Assembly (NCBI GenBank): GCA_947179155.2 | Contig: OX359269.1 | Coordinates: 56,172,524 to 56,236,523, forward strand | Direction of reading: 5' to 3' | DNA: 64,000 bases | From: Hedera helix | Taxonomy: Eukaryota; Streptophyta; Magnoliopsida; Apiales; Araliaceae | Part shown: in pieces, positions 11,101-24,115 of the stretch | Layout: each line of letters begins with the position of its first letter | Position numbering within the stretch: the first letter of the stretch is position 1 | Notes under the pieces: generated by a model | The model's input: only the letters and a program-made list of their open reading frames with translations | The model's database searches: none | What the model was told of the DNA's origin: nothing | Position numbers and translations under genes: made by a program

Positions 11101-14100
11101 TCCTAATGAAGCTCCGGAATACCTATATGGCACCATGTATTACCTTGTCAGTAAGAGAATTTCCCATCTTCTCTGCAATATACGCAAATGATGATGGTGT
11201 AGTTCTTCGAACCAAGCTTAGTAAACCCTTCATTGATGTTTCCCACATTTCTCTGTTTATCAAATTCCAAAAAAGAATTTTCCATCAGGATTTCTCGGAA
11301 ATGTGCTTGGAACATCAAAAGATTTTCTGATATAGACAAACATAAAACACTGTCTTTGATTTTCTGAAAATAATTAAGAAATATTTTAAATAATATCAGA
11401 TGGATAAGCTTCCTGGAAACTTTCATTTCTCAATTTTGGTATAATATTATTATAACACATAATATTGCACAAAATTGTAAATCTTATTGTGATGTTCCAG
11501 AAGAACCTATAACGGAGAGTATAATGATTAAGGCTTCAAGTTGATTGATAATATGACTGATGTGCATGCATAGTAAAATTTATTGTAGAAAAAACAACTG
11601 GTAGAAGCTTCCCACCTATAATGCTTTACAGCAGCAGTTCTGTTTCCCTGTATCCAAACTTTAAGTAAATATTCATAAAAGCTGCAACCATAATCACATC
11701 TTCATCAAAATTCATAAAGGATTAAGAAACAAAGGCTAAGGCAAGAAGATGGTCATCACCAACAGAGAGATAAAAAGTACCAAAGTTCATATGCATCATA
11801 CTGAAATAACAACTGATCAGTACCTGTCCCCCATAGCCCCAAAAGTTATAGTTGAGTAGGATGTTGTCCCTTTATGTGGATTTATATATATGGGAAGCAA
11901 ACCATCAGCGGGAAAGGTCTTATTAAGCTGTGCAATAACATTCTCTGCCTGAAAAATCACGGTATGACATTAAGTTTGGTACGAATATACTAACCCCTAA
12001 AGTAAAAGACAATGACCTACTCTGTATCATAAAAACAATAAAAAAAAAATCAGTTTAGACAAAAGATGTACTTTTATAGTGCTCTTCCATATGGTGACAG
12101 ATATTTTAATCATTTGTAACAGATATGAGAACTAAAATGACAATGAGAATATCCATTATTATATATGAATAATAAGAGCCAAGCTATACCTTCAGCTGAT
12201 ACTTTGGATCTCCTGTCCTCTGAGAAAGAGCAATAAATTCTAGCTGCTCTGTGCCAGAATCTGCCAGGATACTGTCTCCCTGTGATGCAGATCGGAAGAA
12301 GAGGATCAAAATATTAATTAATTATTATGTTAGGGATAAATATTTGGTGAGTAATGTATTTATCTATTTATTATATTAAGTAAGATATCTAGAACTAGAA
12401 ATTTTAATCATAGTAGTAGATTTTAATTAGCTGTTATAGAAAAATTCCATATATTTTCACATCTATTCTTTTTCAAATTAGGGTGGTTTTTACATGTATT
12501 CTAAGTTGTAGGTCTCCTACATAAGTTGATGTACTCTTTACTATTTTACAGACTTAAATTATTATTGATATGAAAATAAAGTTTTGTGCTTTGTGTGTCT
12601 GCTCCTACTGATTCCATGTGTTAGGTTATCTATGACCCTTCTTTCTCATCTTAATCTTTATTTCTAAAATTTTGTTAAACGTGTCCTGCATCAAATTAGT
12701 ATCAAAGCTTAGGCTTGACATTGTTTGATATTACGCAATCACTAACCCGTAACACACAAGCTGCCCACACGCTACTTCAACCTAACCTAAAATCATTGTC
12801 ACAGTCCCACCAACAACAGCCCTTGAACAAGCCCTGCCCAACCATTTTTTCCCACCCACAACCATCACCGGAAACCAATATCAATTTCCAAAAGCCCTGT
12901 CAAAAACGTCAGATCAGCCATTGGCGCAGATAACCAGCCCAGGGGAAGGAGAAAAGAAAAAACACTTCAGTCACTGGAAAATCTGTGGGAATCCATTCCA
13001 AACCAAGTAGTGTTACAAACACCATAACCACACCATACGTCGCCACAACCAAAAGCAGAAGAAAAACAGAAAAAGGGTGAAAAAGAAGCAGCTTCCGACA
13101 TCCTCTTTGTTGCCAACACTTGCAACCGTCACAGCCGCTTCATTGTGTCACGCATCAACCTTCGATGCCACAATTCTTCTTCTTTAGCCGACTGCTTCGT
13201 ATTTGTGCAAAATAAATGATCTGACAAAGAACCCGTCTCTCTTTATTTTCATTTAAATTGGAAAACTACAATTTGCACCCCCCAAATTCTTTATAAAGAT
13301 CTAGTCCACCAATTTGATAATCTTCCAAAATCATCCCCAGAAGTTAGATAACATTTCAAAATGGGTCCTGAACTTTCATTCTTTACAGTTGAACCCCAGT
13401 TTGTTATCTCCTTTCAGTTTAGTCTTTGTTTTGTTTATTTCTTTCAGTTTGGTGCATGTTTAAAAATAAATAAAAAATCAGCCAGTCAAAAGAATAAGAA
13501 AAGAAGTATCCAAAAAAAAAGGTTTATTACAATGTCTTTAAAGAACTCTGATTTCCTTTGGGTGCAAATAAAGCGAGCTGAGTATACATAATTTTCTCTT
13601 CCGCAAGGAAATTAATCCATATTGTCCTTAAGAGAGATGGTGTGAAGATTCATATTGCTATGAGCGGGAAAATTAGAGATTTACAAGCACAGTCATGGGA
13701 AACGGGGTAGAATTAGGGTTTACAGGAGAAGAAGTCGAGGACAAATAGGAAAAAATACAGTTCAAGGTACGAAGCTTTAAAATATAATATTCAACAAATC
13801 AATCTCAATGTAATGAAAAGTGATGGACTACATAACTTTATATAGGAAAATGATAAAACCTAATTCTTGCTGACTAAGTAAACCAAACAAAATAAGGAAA
13901 AAATCTTAATAGTAATTTACTATAATTAAAATTCTAGATAGGCTTCCAAAGCCTCTCGTATTGACCCAACCAAGTTGGATGGGCCCGTCCAGCATTAGTT
14001 CTCCTCTACCAAAAAGAAATCGTCCAAGAGTTAGGAATTGGACCAAGAATAGCATCTTCACTCGACAACCGCTTGAGAAGACACGAGCCTACAACATGCT

Positions 14101-17100
14101 TGAGCTTCAATGGTAGCCGGCATCAATTTCATCTCATAACCACCATGCTTCACCACACAGAAGTAGCCAAATTTGATATCGATGAATCCATAGTACGTTG
14201 GCATCGTCATGTTGTTCAAAGATCGTGATGCTATTATTTCTTTTATTGCCGAAAGTTGTACTCCAAGAACTAAAACATGATATTTTGGAAGATATCTCTC
14301 AAGTCATGGGTCCTTATTCTCTTTACATATACAAAATTCAAGGACTTATTTTTGGGGAGAATGATGTTGAGCATAAGAAGAGGATCAAAGGATTATTATT
14401 ATTATTATTTAGAGACAAATATTTGCTAATTAATGTAAATATTTATCAATTTATAAAAGTAGGATTAAAAAATTAGTTATTTCCTTTTGAAATTGCTATT
14501 TTTACTTGTGTTCCAAGTCACAGATCTCCTTCATAAGTTGATGTACTCTATATTATTTTACACTTTGAATTATTATTGATATGACATCAACGCTGTCTGC
14601 TTTGTTTGTGTGTACTTCTACCAATTACATGCATGGATAGGTGTACCACCCTTTTTTCTCATCTTAATCTATATTTCTAAACCTTTTCTAAATTTGTCCT
14701 GCGTCATCCTTTGAACAAGGAATTTTAGGAAATTAAGAAATGGATATTGCTTCTTCAATTGCATTTTTTATAAAAGAAAAGACGACATTTTATTTGTTCA
14801 TGGAGGGGGTATGCAATTATATGTCGTGCCACACTATGCCATGAGTTAGAGATTTAGAGGTACAGAGATATAGAGGAGAGAAGATAGGGACATAAGAGAG
14901 AATTTGGGAGGAAAGAGAAACAGATAGATAGATCTTAGTTGAAGGGAGATAGGTGTGTGAGCAAATGCTTCTCATTTTCACATATATATTTCATCACTTA
15001 ATCCAAATACAAGTCCAAAATTCATAAATTTAATAAAAGGTAACTTGCTGGAAAATTAAGCTAAAAACTACACTTACTTTCTTATCCTACACCCTATAGT
15101 AACTAACTCAATTCATACTTGTCATTAGAATATTCCAATATATTCTAACTACCCAATTGCCCCTGACTAACACAATGGGTTAATGGAGAAATGTGTAAGC
15201 ACTAGTGACACTACAACAGAAAAAGCTAAAAATGCAGTTGTTTCTCTCATGTCTTGTATCACAGGACTTGAGAAGATTAAGTTGTAATAGTTATAAGCGA
15301 ACCCAAAAAATAGAATAATAGAATGTAATAATACATCAGGTTGCCTTTAGCAAGAATGATTTGAAAAGTTAGCCTCAGCTAATGTACATGTATAAACGTA
15401 CTTATGCATGTTATACAAAGAGATCCTATAAGAAGATGAACATTCTAACTAATGTGAAATGCAAAATAGAACCAATCAAATAGGTTAAAGGGACCAATTG
15501 ACTATCACGTATAGTAGCAAAACTTTTTTAAATATTATTTTTGGCAGAAGTATAGTCTCCTTTCAATAAAACAAAACAAAATAAGAATGAAATGCCTCTT
15601 CAAAAAGTTGAAATTGGATATATAAAGAGGGTAAAGTCCAAGTGAGGAATATGTATTATCACAACAGTTTTAAACATGGCCTAAAACAGGATCCAAATGC
15701 CAACTATAGTTGCAGAGCAGAAGGCAAAGACCACCAGACACCCACAAAGATGATAGACTCCAGTAATCAATTTATTCATTGTTGAGGGTATAGTACAGCA
15801 GTTACAAACAGTAAATTCTAAAAAAAGGCTGAGCTATAAAAGGAAGTAAAGTAGCATCGCAGAAAATATTCCAGTTTTCTGTGGTTCATCCAACGGCTAA
15901 TGGAGAGGGATCTCCCCTCTTCAGCATGAGTGCAAAATGTAGATTGAAAAATTAATGAAATAACCTTCTAAACATAAGGTCAAAATCAAATAAATTAAAT
16001 TCCTGATCGAATTATCCCAACTCAAAGTCAAACAAATTAAACACGAGACAGGTTAATGCCATACCTAGAAAATATTGAACTGCATATTAACAAAGTTCAG
16101 AACTTACCCCAGTCCAACCAGGGTTATGTGCATTTCCATGAGCCAGGTTAATAATGTTATAAGGAATGCCAGAAGGTGTATCCCATGCAGGCAGGAGCCT
16201 ATCAGCAATGTCTTTAGCCTTTTCAAGGAAAACTCTATCCCCGGAGAGATCAAATGCACTTAGAAGTCCACCCACAACTCTAAATTGTTGAAAACGGACA
16301 TTATCAATCAGCACAGAAAATTAGCTATATATCACCCTAGGTTGATAGTACAGGGCATGAATGTATCCGTGCATGTAACTTGCATATGCTACAGGATAAG
16401 TCTAACAAAAATACTGAAACATGACATAATAAACCTGACGAAGTAACCTTATGGTTGTCTCAAAAACACTAGCATCATAATTCTTGTTGAAATCCAATGA
16501 GTTTGCAACCCACCTACAATAAACAGTATGTACAAATTAGACAAACATACATATAATATATATATATACAAGAACCATATAGAAATACATTTGTTATTAT
16601 TTCTTACGATTATTATGTATGTATTTATGAAACGATAATACTGATAGGACATGGAACATAGAAGTGGTAAAGAGATCAGAGAAAGAAAGAGAATAATTAA
16701 ACAATTATTGCATGGACGTTTGGAGAGAATAATGTATGTTATTATTTCTTACCATTACTATGTATGCATTTATGAACGATAATGCTGATAGGGCATGGAA
16801 CATGGAAGTGGTTGAAAAGATCAGAGAAAGGATGATAATTAAACAATTATTGCATGGATGTTTGGAGAGAGTGGGAGTATCCTTCAATGAAAAGAAGAGT
16901 GAAATTTAGCTAATAATAGTAATAGCTACACCACCAAAATGGAGGAATAAAAGTAAAATATAAGGCAATGAAAGAGCAGATAAGAGATGAACGATTGAAT
17001 TAGTTGGAGTATAAACAGTAGAAGAATCATAAGAATATTGATCTGCAGGAATTCACAAGTTGACCGCTTTGAATATGGTATTAGAGACTACTGAATGATT

Positions 17101-17435
17101 GAGAACTAGGGATGGTCATAAACATAAAAAATAAAATTAAAAAAAGCTTATCAAAGACAAATTTGAAAGTTCGCTAAGAGACACTAGTCATCTAACTTGA
17201 TCACCTGCCACAGTAGATGAAGATTTTTTTTCTTCCTTAATTTATTAATGAAGGATGATGATGAAATATGAAAAAAATCAACTTTACTAAAGGAGGGACA
17301 TTAAGTTGGTATAAAAAGACATAATAATAATAATATGTTATCTGATACTAAATGAATCGTGACACAAGGCCGTCGTCTTGAATTTTATTATCTATTATAG
17401 AGTACTTTAAATTCAAATACACATCCTGGGGCAAA

Positions 17436-17471
<36 letters not shown>

Positions 17472-20400
17472 GGATGGACACTACTTGCCTTCGGAGAACA
17501 CGATTATTCTATAACTAAGTACTTACAAATACACTTGATATGGTCCATCCATCTTTATAAAGAATACAAGTAACTGGAAAGTTTCAGTCCAATTGTGTAT
17601 ATATGTATAAGCCTGATCGAACAAAAGGCCATAACCTAATTGGTCTAAACTCCTACGGAATAAGCAGATGAAACTTGATATGGGTACCTGTCCAAATTTC
17701 AGAAAGAAAAAAACCTTGAGGTTTTTATTTTTTTTTGACAAGTAGATAAAGTCTTTGATTAAATGGCATAAAATAGTTTGATTTCTACGAGTTCTGTTCA
17801 ACTAACCAATATGTTTGAAACTGCACTAATGAAGGCAAATTTTCCAAGCCTCCATATGAGACATTGCTCTAAAGTTTAATGCTCTGTGCCTAAAAGTTCA
17901 ACTCAGTCGAAATGATACATGAAATTTAGCCTTTTAATACAATACTAGAAACAACGTAGAGCATCTATCTAATAGACCTACTGTGCTTCCAATAAGAATT
18001 TCTTATTAGTGGCAACTCCACCATCAGAAAAACAAAACTGCTAATCGTCCCAGGTTGCTTAGATCCAACCATTTAATAAACAGGGAAGTATTGAGACTCA
18101 GCATTCGGAATGTTGTATTAGACAAGTATTTGGTAGTTATACAAAATAAAAAGGCCAGGTCTGCCTTGTACTATATAGCATCAGGGAAAAAATAAAGAAG
18201 ATGAAATGCCAAAAGCAGAATTTCAGAAGAAAAAACAAGATTGGATAGATGATGGTGAACCAGAGATTCACATACAGCTTGATTTAAAAGATCTAGAGCC
18301 CTGTAAAAAGGCAAATTGACTAACTGGGCACTACCATGATGCCACATCATATAAACAACAAACCAGAAAACTGACATAAAAGGGTTATACGATGCCACAT
18401 CATATAAACAACAAACCAATTTCAGATTATATGGAACATAAGGAGAATTTATTGGGGAAAAAAAAGTTGTCAACACTCGGTGTAGGTTTAAAAGGGTAAA
18501 AAGTTACAAAACACTTGACAATTACCGAGAAATAATATATTAAATTAGAGAAGGGTGGTCATGCTTGGAACATAAGAGACAACAAGATGGAACTGTGAGA
18601 ATGAACCAGGTCTTGAGGTCAGACCACAAGTTATAACGAAGTAACTGCTTCAAAACTGGCCTTTATTCATCTGTCACCTTTAGAGAATGGAAAAGATGTA
18701 TCAAAGTCGAGAAAACCCTGAAACTCTTGCAAATGGTTAAACTGTTAAACTTGACCCACTTCAGAGAGACGCACTTGGAATTCTTTATAGAGAGAGAGTG
18801 ACAGAGTTGTTTATTTATTAGGAAATAAGGTACCGTACAAAAGTCTATTATAATGTCTTTTCTTTCATTTTTGTTATAATGCCTTTAACCATAGTACACC
18901 CTCATACGAAGCCCCTTCATATACAGGAACTAGAGAACTATGTAATGGTTAGTGTTAGTGGTTCAAGATCCAATTCTCTGATTCATGTCTGAGTAAACAC
19001 AGGCAAAGAAAGATCTGAAACTCACTCTCTAGCTCTTTGGAACTGCTCATTTAGACCCATTATAAATAAAGTGTCAAGAGAATCTACAAGAGTTGCTCCG
19101 AGACCACCAAAGCTATCAACACCATTCTTTGACTGTGGCTGGTCACAAAAATGTAAGCACGTTAGCAAAAAAGTTGTATGAATAAGCGATCAAAGAATAT
19201 TCACAAGACCAAACATAGCAACAAAAGAGAAAAAGGTAAAATATTAGGTATGGAAAAATAACTTCCCTAACTTTAAATAAATTAGAAATAAACCTACTTA
19301 CTTTCACAATCACAAACACACACAATTCCGTTTATAAGAACAAAGTGAAAGACAGATTATCTTTCACTGTACACATACCTGAAGCTCATCTTGACCCCAT
19401 GCATATTTTTCGTATGAGGTCCATGCATGAAGCATAGCTTCTTTTACTTTCTCTCTTCGCTGAACCTCAATAGGGTCATTTGGAATGCCTTTCATTTTAG
19501 TTACATCACTATCTTTGCCGCTAAAATTACTCTTCTCACCTGAAACATCTTGAACATTCTTTGACTCTTCCAGCTGCAAGTGAATAAAAGATATTCAGAC
19601 CCCAAAAGTTAAGCCACAGAAAACATAAATAGAATAATACTGCTATAATGTATTTATTTTATTTTTCTATATTTAAATACAATTGTATTATTCCTATTCA
19701 TTTCCAGAAAGTCCACACTAGTGAGTATACAGGACAGAGTAAATGGTAGAGGCAATATTTATAAAATAGAAAATATTCCATTCTTTCTCACGAAAATGTG
19801 AATACATGTATGTATATATACATATATATAGGAAAGAAATAATGTCATAATTATAATTGTGTAGTAGTTATTTCTGGCAGAATTAGTAATAATTATTTTA
19901 AGTAGCAGTTATTAGAAATTATTAGCAGTTATTAGTAGTTTTATTTTAAATACTTGTGCAAGCAGTTTTAGAGGGTATGTAATATGTATGGATAATTTGT
20001 ATTTTTCAGATTTATGTCCTAATGAGTTCTCAGCAGTTCTCTCTCTAATTTCCTCTCTATTCTACTTTTTTCTTTCTCTAAATTTCTCTATCCTTCACTA
20101 AATCCTCTCCTTATTCTCACTACCTTCTCGTTCTTCTTTTCTTCATCAACTAAATTCAGTTTTATAAAACAGATCACAAATTTAAATTGTGACATAATAT
20201 GACTTTTATTTAGATATGCATCAATTTTTAATGGAAGTTCTGACCTATAATAAAGAAAGCTCCCAAAATTGTTAGTAAAAATAAGATTTTTAAAGTTTAT
20301 AAAATTGTTAGCCAAAATTGCAGTTGGAATTAATTATTCAAAAACATTATCAACACAATAGCAGTGAAATATAAAATGAGCAAAAAAATATTAGTTATTC

Positions 20401-21927
20401 ACAAACATTATCATAAGGAAAGGATAATCACGCAACAAAATTATATATTCTTTTATAGTTGAACCAGAATAAAATCCATATCCCGAGAAAAAGTCAAGTA
20501 TAAATATTAAAAGGTTGAATATGGAACCAGATTTTGCAACCGAAGCACTTCTTCGTTCAAATGAGCGACCTCCACCTGCAAACCAGACAAAATTTACATC
20601 ATTTGAGTGACAAGATGTATAAGATCTCCCTCTCTGTGCAACTCTGTAACACATTACAGCTCTTAATAAGACTGTGAAAAGGGGAGAGAGATCGCATATA
20701 CATACTCCCTCCTTCCAAAATTAGAGATATATTGACTTTTTAAGTCAATTCGTAAAATCCTAAAATTTCAAATTCACATTAATTTTGAAAGCAGCAAATT
20801 TGGTAATGAGTAGTACTTTTAGTTAGTCTTAGAATAGTTGTTTGTACTAAAACCAAATAAATTTATATTGATTTTGAATTTTAGGATTTTGCATCTCTAC
20901 AATCTACAGCGTAATTAATAAGCCAAAATGGTTCATTCATTCTGAGTCAACTTGCTTAAGTTTTCCACTCAACCGGCTATAGTTTTCTGTCAACTCATTT
21001 TAATGTTTATATAAGTTTGAGTCCGCTCATAATATAATATCCATCCAAATTGAGAATCCTACTGGTATAATTCATCCATGATCTAAATTATGTCTCTTTT
21101 GCTAAGGAAGTATGATGGTCAGTGTGCCACAAAAGTAAATTTTTTACCACGTTTCAATGAAGGCCAATTTTAGGCAGTGATTCCAGAATGTCATATTCCT
21201 ATGGAGCTTAAATAGACTCCATCTTTTTCAACTCTTTCAAAACCACATCAAATTTTAATTTCTCCTACTTCCATCCCACAAAAGAGTCTCATTTGCAAAA
21301 ATACAAACTTTAATTTGTTCCATCTTAACCTCTAAATTAACTGTGTTTTAGTTAAGTAGTGATGGCTTGATAATGGAATTGTAATGGCAACTTGAAAACA
21401 TTTTGTAAATTTATAATACTATCAACAACTCTTTTTCTCAAACAAAAGCAATTGGCAAATGGGACATTTGTGGAACAGAGGGAGTATAGAGTTTTTCCAC
21501 AAGACCAACAACATTCTAAATAATGCTACTAAGAAACTAAGAAATTGAATCTTAAAGTTCATGATCTAGATCAGACAAACAAATCGAATAACGTATGTCT
21601 CTAATAAGAATGTACAAAACAATGATGACATTCTTTTCCCCTGAAATAAAGCAGCTACCAAATCCGCTAAACAAAAATATATCTCCGTAAATCTATTAAG
21701 AGAAAGCACTAAGCTACCCTAGGTAAAAATGAAATAAAAATAACAAGACAGCCAATGGGAAAAAGAACAAGTACCTCGTGCTCTCGGACCAGAGTTTGTC
21801 GATCCCAAACGAAGAAAGAGACACAGACAAAGGCTATGAACAGCAATGCAAGACGTTTCGGCCGCTTCAAATAGTAAGCTGGATTTATAAACCTCCATCT
21901 GTTCGACAAAGATCTGCTCCTAGCCAT
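8149..21927 (-). CDS. MNS1: Mannosyl-oligosaccharide 1,2-alpha-mannosidase (GH47, class I), MNS1 type
   Basis: Golgi type II membrane enzyme that trims alpha-1,2-mannose from Man8-type N-glycans to Man5 before complex-glycan synthesis. Fourteen exons join in phase: 21775-21927, 20528-20575, 19379-19573, 19026-19138, 16448-16513, 16108-16279, 12190-12279, 11824-11948, 11616-11681, 11144-11252, 10951-11049, 9626-9706, 9378-9548, 8149-8385. The total is 1725 nt, or 574 aa, against about 560 for Arabidopsis MNS1 as I recall. The short Arg/Lys-rich tail (1-24) is followed by one membrane anchor (25-41), a stem (about 44-100) and the GH47 domain. Visible family signatures are 'DSFGGLGATLVDSLDTLF', 'RPETVESLFYLWRLTG' with acidic E453/E456, and the C-terminal 'FNTEAHP' whose Thr537 binds Ca2+ in this family. 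The motifs NRT and NKT could be glycosylated. All junctions have GT donors and AG acceptors. No defect is seen. Confidence 0.95.
8864..8932. mobile_element. Very short Stowaway-like MITE in MNS1 intron 13
   Basis: TA|CTCCCTTCTTACCAAAATAT at the left and ATATTTTAAAATGTAGGGAG|TA at the right form a 69 bp near-palindrome with TA duplications and the 'CTCCCT' Stowaway terminus. Confidence 0.6.
12283..14706 (+). mobile_element. Non-autonomous LTR retroelement in MNS1 intron 6
   Basis: Two diverged direct repeats share 'aagaagaggatcaaa', 'cttcataagttgatgtactct' type blocks and 'ctcatcttaatct(t/a)tatttctaaa': the 5' LTR at 12283-12693 and the 3' LTR at 14362-14706. After the 5' LTR comes 'agtatcaaagc', a worn copy of the tRNA-Met primer site TGGTATCAGAGC. 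Before the 3' LTR is a purine-rich tract 'tttggggagaa'. The 1.67 kb interior has no gag/pol frame, so it is a LARD- or TRIM-like element. Target duplications are imperfect (tccct/tcctt). The LTR boundary almost touches the splice acceptor of exon 7 (12279). Confidence 0.7.
14707..16107. other. Rest of MNS1 intron 6
   Basis: About 1.4 kb of intron between the LTR element and exon 6. A purine-rich block 'agagatttagaggtacagag' and onwards (14850-14960) stands out. No coding sequence or clear element ends were found. Confidence 0.4.
16588..16875. repeat. Imperfect tandem duplication, ~146 bp period, in MNS1 intron 5-4
   Basis: The segment 'gataggacatggaacat...ttaaacaattattgcatgg' occurs at about 16642 and again as 'gatagggcatggaacat...' at about 16788, in the intron between exons 5 (16448-16513) and 4 (19026-19138). 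The second copy has an open plus-strand frame of about 45 codons ending near 16909, without recognisable homology. Confidence 0.6.
17439..17467. repeat. (TC)n microsatellite
   Basis: Uninterrupted TC repeats of about 29 bp in the same MNS1 intron. Confidence 0.9.
17468..19025. other. MNS1 intron sequence with no feature seen
   Basis: Intron upstream of exon 5. It contains a short direct repeat, 'gatgccacatcatataaacaa', at about 18339 and 18391 (52 bp apart). No exon-like stretch or element terminus was found. Confidence 0.4.
21268..21484. mobile_element. Stowaway-like MITE in MNS1 intron 1
   Basis: TA|CTTCCATCCCACAAAAGAG at the left and 'acatttgtggaacagagggag'|TA at the right are imperfect inverted repeats, and 'tcatttgcaaa'/'ttggcaaatggga' continue the pairing. 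A second lone Stowaway-type end 'ctccctccttcc' lies at about 20704 without an obvious partner. Confidence 0.55.
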
Positions 21928-21935
21928 GCTCTATT

Positions 21936-21967
<32 letters not shown>

Positions 21968-22330
21968 CTATAATACAGCAAACCCTAGCCTATGTTGATT
22001 TGGAAATTCTACATAAACTTATAGTATATTACAGCAAACCCTAGCCTATGCTGATTTAGAAATCCAGAATCAGAAAATGCTAGAAAACGCTTATGGAGAA
22101 AAAGACGAATACTGATCCAACAACAGTGATTGGATCAACAAAAAGAAAAGAAAGATCTGCCGCTGCCAGAAGCAATCGAAGGATGGATGGATCTCTCCCG
22201 TTCCAAAATTCTGTGAGTTTCTCTCCTTTACTCTGTTCCGAGAGAAACGGGGAGAAAGACCAAGAAAACTGGGATAATGGTACAAACTTAAAACGGACGG
22301 ATATAAATTCAGCTTAAACACCATCCAACG
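21928..22330 (-). promoter_or_regulatory. MNS1 leader and proximal promoter with duplicated telo-box
   Basis: Upstream of the MNS1 ATG lie a (TA)n run (21941-21966) and a tandem duplication (period about 56 bp) of 'acagcaaaccctagcctatg' at about 21975 and 22031. Each copy carries AAACCCTAG, the plant telo-box found in promoters of many growth-related genes. A TATAAATAG lies only 4 nt before the ATG on the gene strand, too close to serve as its TATA box. A C/T-rich leader follows (22090-22260). Confidence 0.45.
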
Positions 22331-23439
22331 TGTTTTAACTTATTTTGACGTAATAATGTTCTTAAATTTACGGATGCTCTAAATTGTAATTTAAATAATA
22401 CTTTCGCCGCTTTAAAGTATAATGTTATTTTAATTTTTTTAAATTTATATAAATATTTTTAATTTTAATTAATACAATAGTAGAATACTGCAAATTATTT
22501 AAAATATATATTATTCAATATAAAATTTATTAACTTTCTTTTAAGAGTCATCTCAATTTTTAAATTTTAAATTATATTAAATTAACTTTCAAAACTCAAT
22601 ATTTATCTTATAATTTAAAATAAATAGAATACATACTTGTTTTATGTTTTAAAATTACTTAGAGTGATCAATATATTTTTAGTTTTTACTGTATATTTAT
22701 GCACGAGGTGTCTCTTGTAATACCAATATTTTAAAAAATAGTGTTAATATTTCTACAAACAAAAATTGATAGTTTTACAAGATTTCACTCAAATAAAGGT
22801 GGACCCCACTTACTATTCATGTGAGTGAGATCTTACGAAACTATTAATTTTCTTTGTGAAAATATCAATTCTCTTATGCTACGTTTGGTTGAGATAATAT
22901 AATGAATGAAAAATAGTGTATTAGATTATCATTTTGAAAAATAAATTATTTCAATATGATGAAAATGTATTCCATCCCTTTGATTCTTATTTCATGTGAG
23001 AGGAGTGAGTTAAAATTCAAATGTAATGGATATATCATAATTTTACTATTATATCAAACCACTTATCCTCACCAACAATCAAACATGTACTTAAAATTAT
23101 TTTAATCCTTCCTCTATTCCATTTCTTCAATCCAAACGTAATATTAAAAAATTATAAAAATACTCTTTTGTACACAATATGAGAAATAGTGTATTCAACA
23201 ACACAAAACGATGTTATTTTTAAAGAATTAAATCAATTTTTCCCTACTATACTCAACCCCAACTTACATATGCATCATTACATTACATTTTTTTGCAATT
23301 GAGTCATTGTACTTAATTTTTTTTTACAAAAAGTGAAGTTTTCGTCAAAGATTATTAGCCATTTAACAGAAAAATAACATGACAATATTAAATATCATTT
23401 TTATCATTGAACTGAATGTCAATTTACAGTTGTATCACT
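22331..23439. other. AT-rich intergenic, nothing identifiable
   Basis: No reading frame with coding character. The block near 22875-23130 ('ctacgtttggttgag', 'caatccaaacgta') may be a worn hAT-type MITE, since its ends are roughly inverted ('acgtttggttgag' against 'caatccaaacgt'). Confidence 0.35.
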
Positions 23440-24115
23440 GAAAGAGAGAATAATCATAATACCATATATGTTACATACGAAAAAAAAATAGTTTTGCTTT
23501 TTAAAAATAAATTTAAGATATTTTAAAAATGAATTGTAATTTAATAATAATAATAGCATATCGGTTACAAAAAAAACAAATAGTTTTGTTTCTTAAAAAT
23601 TAATTTGAGGTATTTTAAAAAAAAATTGATTGAATAATAAATTGGTAAAAAAAATATCAAAGTCCCAAAAAAAGTGAACAAATATAATAAATAAAAAACT
23701 TGATAAATGTGAAAGACATATGAAATAAGGACGGAGGGGTAGGTGTAAATGAGGATAGTGTTGATTGTTAAATGGAATTTAAGAAACAAATAAAAAAGAT
23801 TGAAAAGCAGCAAATGTCTTTTATTTATTATTATGAAATTAAAATTTATTTTTAAAATATCTTAAATTAAATTTTAAAAATATTTTTTTTTCTTTTTTTC
23901 TTGTGTAACGGAAATGTTATTATTATTGTTGTTGTTGTTAAATTAAATTTTATTTTAAAAACATCACAAAATAATTTTTTAAAATCAAAACTAATATTTC
24001 TTTTTTTTTTTGTAACGAAGAGGGTATTATTATTATTAAATAAAAAATTATTTTAAAAATACCTCAAATTTTTTTATTTTTTTTAAACTAATCATTTTTT
24101 TTATAACGGAGATGG
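23440..24115. repeat. Inverted cluster of a ~115 bp A/T-rich repeat unit
   Basis: On the right arm (about 23825-24115) three units share the pattern 'ttttttt...gtaacg(g/a)ag(a/g)(a/t)gg', then 'tattattatt', then 'ttattttaaaaatacctcaaatt'. On the left arm (about 23465-23640) the same unit appears reversed ('ggttacaaaaaaaacaaata...ttgaggtattttaaaa'). The arms flank about 180 bp, so the whole could fold back. The last right-arm unit is cut by the LTR at 24116. Confidence 0.55.

Noticed and set aside
12715..12933. 72-codon frame inside the LTR element as a gag
   Set aside because: Pro/Gln-rich, with no zinc knuckle or gag motif and too short; the element appears non-autonomous.
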